Origin: Streptomyces albipurpureus
GTDB taxonomy: Bacteria > Actinomycetota > Actinomycetes > Streptomycetales > Streptomycetaceae
DNA: 64,000 nt
Reading direction: 5' to 3'
NCBI RefSeq assembly: GCF_023701525.1
Contig: NZ_JAMQAW010000091.1
Coordinates: forward strand, 1-64,000
Shown: positions 8,849 to 17,336 of the stretch, in pieces
How positions within the stretch are numbered: position 1 is the stretch's first letter
Layout: every line of letters starts with the position of its first letter
Notes under the pieces: model-generated
What the model was told of the DNA's origin: nothing
Databases searched by the model: none
The model's input: only the letters and a program-made list of their open reading frames with translations
Program-made: the position numbers and the translations under genes

Positions 8849-9140
8849 TCACGCCTCCCGCAGGCCCGGGTTTCCCGTCGACGCGGGGGAGAGCACCGGT
8901 GCGGGAAAAGGAGTGAAGCCCGGCATCCGCAGCCCGGAATCCAGACCGCCCGCCGGGGCAGCGGCCGCCCCGGGCACCTGATCTGACGGGGTGTTGTGCC
9001 CGTTCTCCAGGTGCGACGCCGGCCCGGTCTCCAAGGGCGTCGGGTCGATCCCCAGCGACGCGAGTGAGCGCCAGGGCTGGATCGTGCCGGGAGACCCGGC
9101 ACCTCGTGCGGTAGGGGAAAGAGTGGTCAAGGTGGGCATG
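8849..9140 (-). CDS. Small Pro/Gly-rich protein coupled to the hydrolase gene
   Basis: About 96 aa beginning MPTLTTLSPTARGAG, with no cysteine and no membrane segment. I do not recognise it. It is considered real because an ATG at 9140 has gagagg 8 bases upstream, and its TGA ends 3 bases before the GTG of the following hydrolase, a typical operon junction. A longer in-frame ATG exists at 9166 but lacks a ribosome-binding site. The composition, rich in Pro, Gly, Ser and Thr, suggests a disordered protein. Presence in the cluster is the only hint of a role. Confidence 0.5.
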
Positions 9141-9283
9141 GCAACCGCCTCTCGGTCGGCGTTCATGGTGTGCCCGGAAACGGGCCTGCTCCGCGGGGTA
9201 GCGCGTGGGCCAGGAGATCCTGCGGTGGTGGGCTTCCCCAGGGGACGCCCTGCTGAGTCGTGGGAGTGAGGCAGCGGCGCCGT

Positions 9284-10432
9284 TCAGTCGTTGGTCGTGG
9301 TGGAGTGCTGACGGCTCAGGGTGCGCACCCCAGAGCCTCCGGCAGCGGCTCCGGTACCAGTGGCGGTCGCCACCCGGTCGGCGGCCCTGCGGTACTGGTT
9401 CACCCGTCGGTAGGAGTCCGTGATCCGTACCCGCAGCAGCGAGCCGACGAGCCATTTGCGCATGGCCCCCAGGTGCGCGGGTGAACCGTGGACGTCGTCG
9501 AACTCCTTGAGCCGCAGCTGGGGGAGTGTCACGGCGAGGAGTTGGCGCTCCACCGCCGGGATGATCTCGTCCCGGGAGCTCGCCACATAGTCCACCGGAA
9601 CCCGCACCGCACCCAGGGTCTTCGCGTCGAGCGCGAAGTCGGCCAGCAGCGCGCGCAGTTCCTTCTCATCCGCCACGCCGGTGAGCCGGCGCAGGGTCTC
9701 CCGGGTGATCCCCGGAATCCGGGGCCACCAGAGGGGATCGGTGAAGAAGTGTGACACCGGCGCGCCGACCGTGTGGACACTACGGATACGGGGGTCATCG
9801 GCCGCCGCTCGCAACGCCAGATGCCCGCTGAAACTCAGGCCCAGCACGGAGGTCTGCGCGACCTTCGCACGGCCCGTCAGCTGGTCGAGCAGAAAGGGCA
9901 GCAGCTGCCAGGAGTCCGCGCGATAGCGCAGGGTGTTCTCGCCGACGCCGGGCATCTCGGTGGCGAGTGCCGCGTACCCCAGCCGGGCGAGCTTGGGCAG
10001 CAGCGGCGCCCACTGCTCCTTGACACTGACGATGCCTCCCATGACGAGCACCAGGGGACGGCGTCCGGACCGGTCCAGCCCGGCGGCCCACGCCGCGACC
10101 GTGCCCCCGGGATGGTCGAGCACCAGACGTTCGATGCCCCGACGCCGTCGCCAGTCGTCAAAGGTCCGTACGCAGTTCAGCTGTGCCCTTGAACGGTCGT
10201 CGTCGCCGTGGTGGGGGAACCGGGCGAGGGCATAGCGGCGGCACGCGTCGAGCGGCTGGCCCGAGAAGGCGAGCCGGTCGGCCTCGGCGCTCCACACCCG
10301 GGCCCATGACCCAGGGTGTCCCGGCTCATCAGAGGTGATCCGCGGCAGCACCGCCGCCACCTGGCGTTCACTGATGCCCTGGCCGCGTGCGTGCAGCCGG
10401 GCGAACTCCTTGAGCTCTTCGAGGTGGTTCAT
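9284..10432 (-). CDS. FrsA/DUF1100-like alpha/beta hydrolase
   Basis: 382 aa. The first 100 residues are helical, as in FrsA-like (DUF1100) hydrolases, which carry an N-terminal cap. The catalytic fold follows: RRPLVLVMGGIVSVKEQW, then ATEMPGVGEN, then the nucleophile region LGLSFSGHLA with Ser200 as likely nucleophile, an acid in SSRDEIIP, and a final histidine in DDVHGSPAHLG. ATG at 10432 is chosen because ggagga precedes it and the cap domain starts there. It follows the strong hairpin at 10660-10702, so it probably has its own promoter in 10433-10659. It may be the acetate-eliminating or editing hydrolase of the pathway. Among the two hydrolases the assignment is uncertain. Confidence 0.85.
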   Translation of the reverse strand: MNHLEELKEFARLHARGQGISERQVAAVLPRITSDEPGHPGSWARVWSAEADRLAFSGQPLDACRRYALARFPHHGDDDRSRAQLNCVRTFDDWRRRRGIERLVLDHPGGTVAAWAAGLDRSGRRPLVLVMGGIVSVKEQWAPLLPKLARLGYAALATEMPGVGENTLRYRADSWQLLPFLLDQLTGRAKVAQTSVLGLSFSGHLALRAAADDPRIRSVHTVGAPVSHFFTDPLWWPRIPGITRETLRRLTGVADEKELRALLADFALDAKTLGAVRVPVDYVASSRDEIIPAVERQLLAVTLPQLRLKEFDDVHGSPAHLGAMRKWLVGSLLRVRITDSYRRVNQYRRAADRVATATGTGAAAGGSGVRTLSRQHSTTTND

Positions 10433-10659
10433 GGATCTCCTCCGTTTCTCCCTTGGCCAGGGCGAGTGCCGGGAACCCAGCACCGTCCTGGGGCGATCAG
10501 ATGCGGAGCGCGGTGACGAACAGCCCCTGGGGGCGGGCGCCTGCCGGGGTGGGGGGATGTGCCTCCGGCCGAGCGCCCGCCCAAGAAGCATGGTGGACGC
10601 AGCCCCTTAAGCCCTGCTTGACGCGGCGGTCGAGCCTGACTCGTCGCTGGGACGCGGAA

Positions 10660-10702
10660 GGCGCCGTGGGTGGAAGGGGAGCCCCCTTCCACCCACGGCG
10701 CC
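10660..10702 (-). terminator. 20-bp perfect hairpin ending the main biosynthetic operon
   Basis: Arms 10660-10679 and 10683-10702 are exact complements around a three-base loop. It lies 28 bp past the phosphopantetheinyl transferase stop in the direction of transcription, so it separates the large operon from the hydrolase gene. Confidence 0.88.
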
Positions 10703-10729
10703 CCGGGGACGGCCGCGATGCCAGGCGAT

Positions 10730-11626
10730 CTACCAGTACGCTGCCGCCGTCCCCGTCTCCAGATCGCCATCCGCTGTCTCACTGTCGTCGCCCAACGCCT
10801 CGGTGAGTGCGTCAACCACCCGCGGATCGAGCATGGTCCCCGCGGCCGTATCCGCCGTATCGCCGAATCCGGAGTCGCTGACCGCGACACTGACGGCATA
10901 GCCGCCATCCACCAGGAATGTCTGAAACTCCCACTCCACCCCGGTGCCCGGTGTTCCATCGGGCGCTAGCACCCGCGCAGGCTGGCCATCGGGACCAAAT
11001 CCGAAGTCGGTGAAGCGGAACCTCATTCCCTGCCCGATCGCCTTGCTGTACGCCTCCTTGAGCGTCCAGAGCCGTACCAGCGCGCGCCCCCGCTCCTCGG
11101 GCGGCAGCAGCTCCAGGGCGGTCAACTCATGGGGGGTGCAGACATGCCGATGCAGCCCGCGCGTGTAGAGCGGGCGATCCTCTCGTTCGGCATCCACACC
11201 GATCAGGCCACGGGTGGTCAGCCCGATCAACAGCAGATCCTCCGTATGGCTGAGGCTGATGTCGATCGCGTCACAACCCCGCAGATAGGGGCGGCCGGTG
11301 GGGCCGTAACCCAGCTCGATCACCTGCGGGGGCACCCTCAGGGCCACCGCGGCGGCGAACTTCAACAGCACTCGGGACGCGGCGAAGCGCACCCGTACCG
11401 TCGGGTGGGTCATCTCCAGGTACCGCTCCCAGTCCCGGCCCAACAGCGCACGCAGCCGCGGCCCGCCCGCCTGGTCCGGCCGCCAGTCGGCCAGCCGCGC
11501 GTGCAGTACCGCGACCGAGTGCTCCTCAAGGTCGGCGCGGACCCGGTCCCAAGCCCCGTCACGCCCGGAGATCTTGACCGGTTCCCCGAACGAGGGGCTG
11601 GATACAGTCCTCCTCCGCGCCATCAT
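10730..11626 (-). CDS. 4'-phosphopantetheinyl transferase, Sfp type
   Basis: 298 aa. It activates carrier proteins by moving the phosphopantetheine arm from CoA to the conserved serine. Diagnostic motifs are the GVDAE magnesium-binding segment and WTLKEAYSKA, with a substrate-binding DISLSH segment in front. This length fits the larger actinomycete Sfp-like enzymes. ATG at 11626 has ggagg 6 bases upstream and overlaps the end of the preceding acyltransferase gene by 68 bp. The C-terminal 40 residues are acidic and look disordered. It is the last gene before the hairpin at 10660-10702. It likely serves the three carrier domains of this cluster (two free ACPs and the PKS ACP). Confidence 0.93.
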   Translation of the reverse strand: MMARRRTVSSPSFGEPVKISGRDGAWDRVRADLEEHSVAVLHARLADWRPDQAGGPRLRALLGRDWERYLEMTHPTVRVRFAASRVLLKFAAAVALRVPPQVIELGYGPTGRPYLRGCDAIDISLSHTEDLLLIGLTTRGLIGVDAEREDRPLYTRGLHRHVCTPHELTALELLPPEERGRALVRLWTLKEAYSKAIGQGMRFRFTDFGFGPDGQPARVLAPDGTPGTGVEWEFQTFLVDGGYAVSVAVSDSGFGDTADTAAGTMLDPRVVDALTEALGDDSETADGDLETGTAAAYW

Positions 11627-12434
11627 CGAACCCCTCCAAAGTGGATGTGAGATCACCGAGAACATCCGCCGCAGCCGCGCCGTCGATGATCCGGTGGTCG
11701 AAGGTCAGCCCGAGTCGCATCACCGGGGCGATCGCCAGCCGCCCCTGTCTGACGACGGGACGATCGATGACGCGCCCCGCGCAGAGGGTGATCGCGGTGC
11801 CGCCGCTGGAGTGGAAGCCGTCGACGGGCCGATGGCCCAGCGAGCTGACCGACACGGTGCCCAGGGTGGCAGGCCTTCTGGCCGGCGCGCGCAGAGCCGC
11901 GGCGAAGGCGAGCCGGCCGAGCGGTACCGGGAGCCTGCCGAGCAGTCGGACCCCGCGGAACTCGGGCAGCTCCGCGCTGTCCGGCGAGCGGTAGCGGTCG
12001 ATCCGTTCCTGAATGTTGTCCAGGTCCGCGGATTCCAACCGGGGCAGCAGCGCGGAGAGCACGGTTCGCTCGCCGTTGACCGTACGGTCCAGTGCCAGCT
12101 TGGCCGTGACCCCGGTGAAGCGAACCGTGCGCGGTGCGCGCAGTCCGAAGGGGCGCCCCGGCAGCAGCGCCGCGTTGGCCCCCGGGTGGCGGTGCAGCAC
12201 CCGGCCACTCGCCCAGAGCAGGTAGGCGACCCGCGAATAGCGTTGCCCGACCGCCCGAGCGGCCGCCCGGTGCGCCTCGATCCGGGACATGTCGATGTCC
12301 GTGTCGAGATGCACGGGACGCTGCCGGGCCGCGTGCTCCAGGAAGTACAGGGTGTGCAGCCGATTGCGCTCGGAGCGCCGACGCGCAGCGGGGGGCTGTG
12401 CCGGGGGGCCTTCGGCGGACCGGGACACGGTCAC
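11559..12434 (-). CDS. E2-like (2-oxoacid dehydrogenase acyltransferase fold) acetyltransferase
   Basis: 291 aa, matching only the catalytic domain of pyruvate dehydrogenase E2. There is no lipoyl or peripheral subunit-binding domain. The C-terminal signature LTFDHRIIDGAAAADVL contains the family's catalytic HxxxD(G). In acyltetronate pathways a stand-alone enzyme of this kind (Agg4/QmnD4 type) acetylates the hydroxymethyl group of the tetronate ring before elimination to the exocyclic methylene. The neighbours (ACP, KAS III) support this role here. GTG at 12434 overlaps the ACP stop as GTGA, so the genes are translationally coupled; the longer upstream frame has no support. The exact acyl donor is inferred, not seen. 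Confidence 0.82.
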   Translation of the reverse strand: MTVSRSAEGPPAQPPAARRRSERNRLHTLYFLEHAARQRPVHLDTDIDMSRIEAHRAAARAVGQRYSRVAYLLWASGRVLHRHPGANAALLPGRPFGLRAPRTVRFTGVTAKLALDRTVNGERTVLSALLPRLESADLDNIQERIDRYRSPDSAELPEFRGVRLLGRLPVPLGRLAFAAALRAPARRPATLGTVSVSSLGHRPVDGFHSSGGTAITLCAGRVIDRPVVRQGRLAIAPVMRLGLTFDHRIIDGAAAADVLGDLTSTLEGFDDGAEEDCIQPLVRGTGQDLRA

Positions 12435-12658
12435 GTCTGGACCGCCAGTCGGTAGATCTCCTGGAGGCTGCGAGCCTCCAGGAGCCTGCCGACCGGCAGC
12501 GGCCTGCCCGTGGTCTGCTCCAAGACGGTGACCAGCTTCAGTAGATACAGCGAGTCCCACTCGGGCAGCTGGTCAAGATCGGCGTGGACCTCGTGGTCCT
12601 CTAGGGGCATCCCCAGTTCGTCCCTGACGAGACGGACGAATTCATCGATGGTCTGCAT
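12431..12658 (-). CDS. Acyl carrier protein (probable glyceryl-ACP)
   Basis: 75 aa, a discrete carrier protein with phosphopantetheine site WDSLYLLKL and three predicted helices. It lies between the KAS III-like gene (upstream, 93-bp gap) and the E2-like acyltransferase gene (4-bp overlap). In tetronate pathways the FkbH-like enzyme loads a glyceryl unit from 1,3-bisphosphoglycerate on such an ACP, and the KAS III-like enzyme then uses it to close the ring. The position next to KAS III makes it the best candidate for that carrier. The other free ACP sits with the FAAL cassette. Confidence 0.92.
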   Translation of the reverse strand: MQTIDEFVRLVRDELGMPLEDHEVHADLDQLPEWDSLYLLKLVTVLEQTTGRPLPVGRLLEARSLQEIYRLAVQT

Positions 12659-12751
12659 GGCGTACGGCCCTCCCGGGCGCGATGTGAAGGGTGGTGACAG
12701 ACGAGTGCGACCCCGCGGTCGTGCGGGCCCGCTGGGTGGGTGCGGGGCCGG

Positions 12752-13792
12752 TCAGACCTTCTCCAGGGCGAAACCGGACTTGATCCACTTGCTGGACTCA
12801 ACGGCGACCGCCAGCGCGCGCTGACCATCGGTCATCTGCTCCAAGAGGCGTTCCAGCTGGAGGAAGGGCAGTGCGTTGCCGTTGTTCCCGGTCTCGGCCA
12901 CACACGACACCTCGACGGCACCCGGCAGATCCAACTGCTCGGTGATGCGCCGGGTCATCCGCCCGGACAGTTGTGGTGGCAGCAGGAAGTCCACCTGGTC
13001 CGTTGACCAGTCCAGTTCCTCCAGCAACTCCCAGAGGATCTCCGCGGCCATCACCGGAACGGCGGACTCGATCGCCTTGTAGTCCTCCCGCACCGCCTGT
13101 CGGTCCTCATGCCGGTCGGCGAGCCCGAACCAGTCGATCACCTGGCCGGGCTCCCGGCCCAGACCGGTGAACCGGTTGAGCACCCGGCGCAGCGCGAGCC
13201 GGTGACCGCGCGGCTCCGAGGTGAGCACCGCGGCGCCCGCCCCATCCCCGAACAGGACGTAGTTGACCAGATCGCTGGGTGCGGCGCCGGAGAGATCCCG
13301 GTCGAGCTCCAGGTGCTTGCTGCACACGTCCCCACCGATCACCAACCCGGTCCCATAGCCACCGCCGGTGATCAGGGTGCGCCCCAACTCCAGCGCCTGC
13401 ACCGCGCCCGCGCAGCCGGACTGGAGCTGATAGGTGGGGAGTTGGTCGAGGCCGAGTTGATCGGCGACCTGGTTGACGGTCGCGGGCATCAGATGATCCG
13501 GGGTCGCGGTGCCCATCACCACGAACTCGATCTCCTCCGGGGCGACCCGGGCCGCGCTCAGCGCGCGCTCACCTGCCTGGGCGCAGAGGTCGGCGAGCGA
13601 CCAGCGCACCTCTCCGGTGATCAGATCACGGGCGAAGTGCCGGGTTCTGGTGCCGATGAAAACATCGATCCACTCCTCGTTGACGCCGAGGGTCTTCGCC
13701 AGCATCGCATTGTCGACGGGGTCGCCGGGGAGGGCGGTGCCGACGGCCGCGAGGTAGGCCACGGCCTCGGGGGACGGCGGGGTTGACTGCAT
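12752..13792 (-). CDS. KAS III (FabH-like) enzyme lacking the catalytic histidine
   Basis: 346 aa with thiolase fold. Cys127 lies in QSGCAGA, the position of the FabH nucleophile. The region where FabH has HQAN reads LPPQLSG (271-277), so the histidine is replaced. The asparagine segment is kept as GNNGNA (302-307). Loss of His fits an enzyme that does not run the normal decarboxylative condensation. In tetronate biosynthesis the KAS III homologue (RkD/QmnD3/Agg1 type) joins a beta-ketoacyl chain to glyceryl-ACP through C-C and C-O bonds. ATG at 13792 is preceded by gaaagga; the 19-codon extension has no homology. It follows the PKS gene after 144 bp. Confidence 0.88.
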   Translation of the reverse strand: MQSTPPSPEAVAYLAAVGTALPGDPVDNAMLAKTLGVNEEWIDVFIGTRTRHFARDLITGEVRWSLADLCAQAGERALSAARVAPEEIEFVVMGTATPDHLMPATVNQVADQLGLDQLPTYQLQSGCAGAVQALELGRTLITGGGYGTGLVIGGDVCSKHLELDRDLSGAAPSDLVNYVLFGDGAGAAVLTSEPRGHRLALRRVLNRFTGLGREPGQVIDWFGLADRHEDRQAVREDYKAIESAVPVMAAEILWELLEELDWSTDQVDFLLPPQLSGRMTRRITEQLDLPGAVEVSCVAETGNNGNALPFLQLERLLEQMTDGQRALAVAVESSKWIKSGFALEKV

Positions 13793-13936
13793 CGTACGGT
13801 CCTTTCTTCCTTGCAGAGCCGATGGGGCCGATGGGTCGGGCGGGATCAACGCCGACCGTGACGGTCGAAACCGTTGACCGCGAGCCGGTGGAAAGGCCCT
13901 GAGCCGCGGTAAAAGCCCTGGGCTGGGGGGAAGCCC

Positions 13937-16900
13937 CTAGGCGACGGCGGCGCCGACCCGGTCGCGCAGATAGTCGATGAGATCGCCGACCGACGACAGC
14001 CGCGGCAGCAGATCCTGCACGCTCATCGCCTCCAGCCCGGTCAGCCGCTCCTGTATGCGGTCCTTGAGCTCCATCACCATGACCGAGTCAAAGCCGAGGT
14101 CCTCAAAGAGCAGTGAGCCGGGTGAGATCTCCTGCGGGGCATAGCCGCCCACCCCGGCCACGGCCTCGATCACCGCGCTCGCCACCACATCCACCGGTGC
14201 GCTCTCCCGAGCCGACGGCAACACCGCCAGCGCTTCCACCGTGCCGGCCACGCTCAGCGCCCTGGTCTCCGGCTCAGCCTCGCCGCTCTGCTCCCGTGCC
14301 GCCGCGCCGGAGGCCGGCAGCACACCGACCCCCGTGGCCGTCGCGGAGCGAATGGGACCACGGGTCCAGAACCGATGGGCGTCCGAGAACGCGTACGGCG
14401 CCAGCCGCTGCGGCGCCCGCTCCTCCTCCGGGTACGCCGCGTTCCACCAGGGCTCCAGACCGCTCCGGTACAACTGCGCCACGGCTTCGGCCAGTTGGTG
14501 ACCGCCCGCCTGCTCGTCCGGCACCAGGGCGACGCTCTGCCCACCGGCCAGGGCGGAGGGGCGCAGCCGGCGTGCCATCTGGGTGAGCACCGGCCGGGGG
14601 CCCACCTCCACCAGATGTGTGGGCCCGGCTTCCAACAGCTGCATCGCCGCCTCACCGAACAACACGGGCGCACTGATGTGCTCGGTCCAGTACTTGGCGT
14701 CCATCGGCTCGGCTTCCAGCAGCCGGCCGCGGACCGTGGAGTACACCGGCAGCTTGGGCACCCCACCACCGGCCTCCTCCGCGATACCGGCGAACTCCTC
14801 CAGCACCGGCTCCATCAGGGGAGAGTGGAAGGCATGGGAGACCGCCAGCTTCCTGGTGCGTATCCGCCGCTTCTGCAAGGCGTCATCGATCCGGCCCAGC
14901 GCGGCCAGCTCGCCCGACAGCACGGTGGCCTGCGGCCCGTTCACCGCACCCACCCCCACCAGCGGCTCCCGCTCCAGGAGCGGGGCAAGATCCCTGGGGG
15001 TCGCCCGTACCGCGAGCATCCCCCCGCCTTCGGGCAGCCGCTCCATCAACGCACCGCGCGCGGCGATCAGCTGCGCGGCCTGCTCCAACGGAAAGACCTC
15101 CGCCAGCACGGCTGCCGCGTACTCGCCCACGCTGTGACCGAGCAGCAGCGTCGGTCGCACACCCAGCTCGGCCAGGCTCGACGCCAAGGCGTAGCCCACG
15201 GCGAAGAGCGCGGGCTGGGTCCAACGGGTCCGATGCACCTCGGGATCGCCCGAGAGCAACAGATCACGCACCGAGCCCCCGGTGTGCGGTGTGAGGGCGG
15301 CGTCGGCCTCGTCGAGGAACCGCCGATACAACGGCGACTCCCGGTAGAGCCGGGCCGTCATCGCCGGATACTGCGAGCCCTGGCCGGTGAAGAGCAGCGC
15401 TACGAGCGGCCTGCCCGCCGGATTCCCGGTGAGTCGCGCCAGCAGATCGTCGTCGGTCGCCGCCTCGCGCAGCGCCCCGGCCAGCTCACCGGTGTCCTGG
15501 GCGGGCAGCGCGAAGCGATAGCGATGGCCCGTCTTGACCCGGTTGCTGCTCCAGCACAGCGATCCCGCCGATACCCTGCGGCGCTGGATGGCGTCGGCCT
15601 GTGCCAGGAGATTGCGGCGCAGCGCATCGAGCGAGGGGGCGCTCACCGTGAACACCCCACTGCCCAGACCGGTGCGGCCACTGGTGCGCTCGCCGTCCAC
15701 CACCACCGCCTCGGGCCGGGCCGCGTAGGCGGGCGCGGACTCCAACACGGCATGGGCGTTGGTGCCCCCCATGCCGAAGCTGCTCAGTCCGCCGATCGCG
15801 GGCTTCGACTGAAGCCGCAGCGGGGTCTTGAGCAGCCGAAGCCCCTGCTTGGCCAGCTTGAGCGCGGGGTTCTCCTTGGTCGCGTGACGGCTGGCGGGCA
15901 CCACCCGGTGGTGCAGGGACAGCGCGACCTTGATGAGTCCGGCGATGCCCGCCGCACCCTCGGTGTGGCCGATGCTCCCCTTGACCGAACCGACCGCCAT
16001 GGGCCGTCCGGTCCGGTCCGCGTGCAACTGTCCCAGCGCCTTGATCTCGATCATGTCGCCCAGCACGGTGCCGGTGCCGTGTGCCTCGGTGAACGTCACC
16101 TCGGACGGCTCCACCCCGGCCCTTCGGTAGGCGGCTGTCAGCACGTCCTGCTGGGACCAGCGGTTGGGTGCGGTGATGCCGTTGCTACGCCCGTCCTGGT
16201 TGACGGCCGTGCCCCGGATCACCGCGTACACGGGCTGACCGTCGGCCACCGCGTCCTCCAGCCGCCGCAGCACGACCGCGCCGACACCCTCCCCGCGGCC
16301 GATGCCATCGGCCTCGGCGCTGAAGGGCTTGCACCGCCCGTCGGGGGCGGACAGTCCGGCCTGGGTGTAGAAGATGTTCAGAGCGGGGGTGAGGGCCACA
16401 TTCACACCGGCGGCGATGGCGGTGTCGCACTCACCCGACAGCAGTGCGTTGCAGGCGAGATGCACCGCGACCAGTGAGGACGAGCAGGCGGTGTCCACCG
16501 CGAGGCTCGGACCCTTGAGGTCGAGATGGTACGAGACCCGGTTGGCGGTCATGCAGTAGCCGTTGCCCGACCCGACCTGGGCGGTGACCCGGGCGTAGTC
16601 GGTGAGATGGAGTTGCGCCCACTCGTTGCCCATGATGCCGACGAAGACCCCGGTGGGGCTCCCGGCCAGTTTCTGCGGCGCGATCCCGGCGTCCTCCACG
16701 GCCCGCCAGGCGCACTGGAGCAGCAGTCTCTGCTGGGGGTCCATCGCCGCCGCCTCGCGCGGGGAGATGGTGAAGAACTCGTTGTCGAAGGCGTCCGGGT
16801 CGGTGATGAACCCGCCCTCGCTGGTGTTGGAGTGGCCCTCGGCGCCGGTGGGGGAGTGGAAGTCCTGGGCGTTCCAGCGCTGCCCGGGGACCTTTCCCAC

Positions 16901-16996
16901 TCCTTCGTCGGAGCGCATCAGCATGTCCCAGTAGGCGCCGGGGTCGGGCGCCCCGGGGAATCGGCAGTCGAGGCCGACGATGGCGACGGGCCTCAT
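13937..16996 (-). CDS. Type I polyketide synthase, single KS-AT-ACP module
   Basis: 1019 aa, one non-reducing module. KS occupies about 3-430 with Cys171 in DTACSSS, His305 in EAHGTGT and His343 in GSIGHTEG. AT occupies about 530-830 with Ser621 in GHSVGEY and the HAFHS motif at 720-724 that marks malonyl-CoA specificity. ACP occupies about 925-1010 with Ser971 in LGFDSV. There is no ketoreductase, dehydratase, enoylreductase, methyltransferase or thioesterase. One malonyl extension of a fatty acyl starter would give a beta-ketoacyl-ACP, exactly the substrate needed for an acyltetronate ring. The start overlaps the preceding ACP stop as ATGA. With no thioesterase, release must be by another enzyme, probably the KAS III homologue. 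Confidence 0.95.
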   Translation of the reverse strand: MRPVAIVGLDCRFPGAPDPGAYWDMLMRSDEGVGKVPGQRWNAQDFHSPTGAEGHSNTSEGGFITDPDAFDNEFFTISPREAAAMDPQQRLLLQCAWRAVEDAGIAPQKLAGSPTGVFVGIMGNEWAQLHLTDYARVTAQVGSGNGYCMTANRVSYHLDLKGPSLAVDTACSSSLVAVHLACNALLSGECDTAIAAGVNVALTPALNIFYTQAGLSAPDGRCKPFSAEADGIGRGEGVGAVVLRRLEDAVADGQPVYAVIRGTAVNQDGRSNGITAPNRWSQQDVLTAAYRRAGVEPSEVTFTEAHGTGTVLGDMIEIKALGQLHADRTGRPMAVGSVKGSIGHTEGAAGIAGLIKVALSLHHRVVPASRHATKENPALKLAKQGLRLLKTPLRLQSKPAIGGLSSFGMGGTNAHAVLESAPAYAARPEAVVVDGERTSGRTGLGSGVFTVSAPSLDALRRNLLAQADAIQRRRVSAGSLCWSSNRVKTGHRYRFALPAQDTGELAGALREAATDDDLLARLTGNPAGRPLVALLFTGQGSQYPAMTARLYRESPLYRRFLDEADAALTPHTGGSVRDLLLSGDPEVHRTRWTQPALFAVGYALASSLAELGVRPTLLLGHSVGEYAAAVLAEVFPLEQAAQLIAARGALMERLPEGGGMLAVRATPRDLAPLLEREPLVGVGAVNGPQATVLSGELAALGRIDDALQKRRIRTRKLAVSHAFHSPLMEPVLEEFAGIAEEAGGGVPKLPVYSTVRGRLLEAEPMDAKYWTEHISAPVLFGEAAMQLLEAGPTHLVEVGPRPVLTQMARRLRPSALAGGQSVALVPDEQAGGHQLAEAVAQLYRSGLEPWWNAAYPEEERAPQRLAPYAFSDAHRFWTRGPIRSATATGVGVLPASGAAAREQSGEAEPETRALSVAGTVEALAVLPSARESAPVDVVASAVIEAVAGVGGYAPQEISPGSLLFEDLGFDSVMVMELKDRIQERLTGLEAMSVQDLLPRLSSVGDLIDYLRDRVGAAVA

Positions 16997-17301
16997 CGGG
17001 CCTCACTCTGCACGTCCCGCAGCTCCTCCACCAGGTGTCCGGCGAGCGCGTCGATGGTCGGGTAGTCCCAGGCCACGGTGGGCTCCAGGACCAGGTCGAA
17101 GTCCTCCTCGATATCGCCGCACAGGCTGAGGGCGGCGACCGAGTCCAGCCCGTACTCGGCCAGCGGGACGGAGGGGGCGATCTCGGACGGCGACCGCTGG
17201 AGATAGAGCGCGATACGGTCGGCGAGCCAGCTGCTCAGCGACTCGACGCTGTGCTCGGTGTGCTGGGTGCTCGTGGGGCGGTCGGTCGCGGGAACAGACA
17301 T
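16993..17301 (-). CDS. Acyl carrier protein of the lipid starter cassette
   Basis: 102 aa. The core from about residue 18 is an ACP with phosphopantetheine serine in YGLDSVAAL, preceded by a Thr/His-rich N-terminal tail. Its stop overlaps the PKS start by 4 bases and it follows the second acyl-CoA dehydrogenase after 35 bp. In friulimicin- and daptomycin-type clusters a fatty acyl-AMP ligase loads such a free ACP, which then carries the acyl chain to the first synthase module. The same role is inferred here, with the PKS ketosynthase as recipient. Confidence 0.92.
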   Translation of the reverse strand: MSVPATDRPTSTQHTEHSVESLSSWLADRIALYLQRSPSEIAPSVPLAEYGLDSVAALSLCGDIEEDFDLVLEPTVAWDYPTIDALAGHLVEELRDVQSEAR

Positions 17302-17336
17302 GGGGTGCTCCTTGGTGAAAGCGCTGGGAACCGGCG

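Noticed and set aside
14375-16477. Plus-strand 700-codon open frame
   Set aside because: It is antisense to the PKS gene and is a GC-bias shadow without any family motif.
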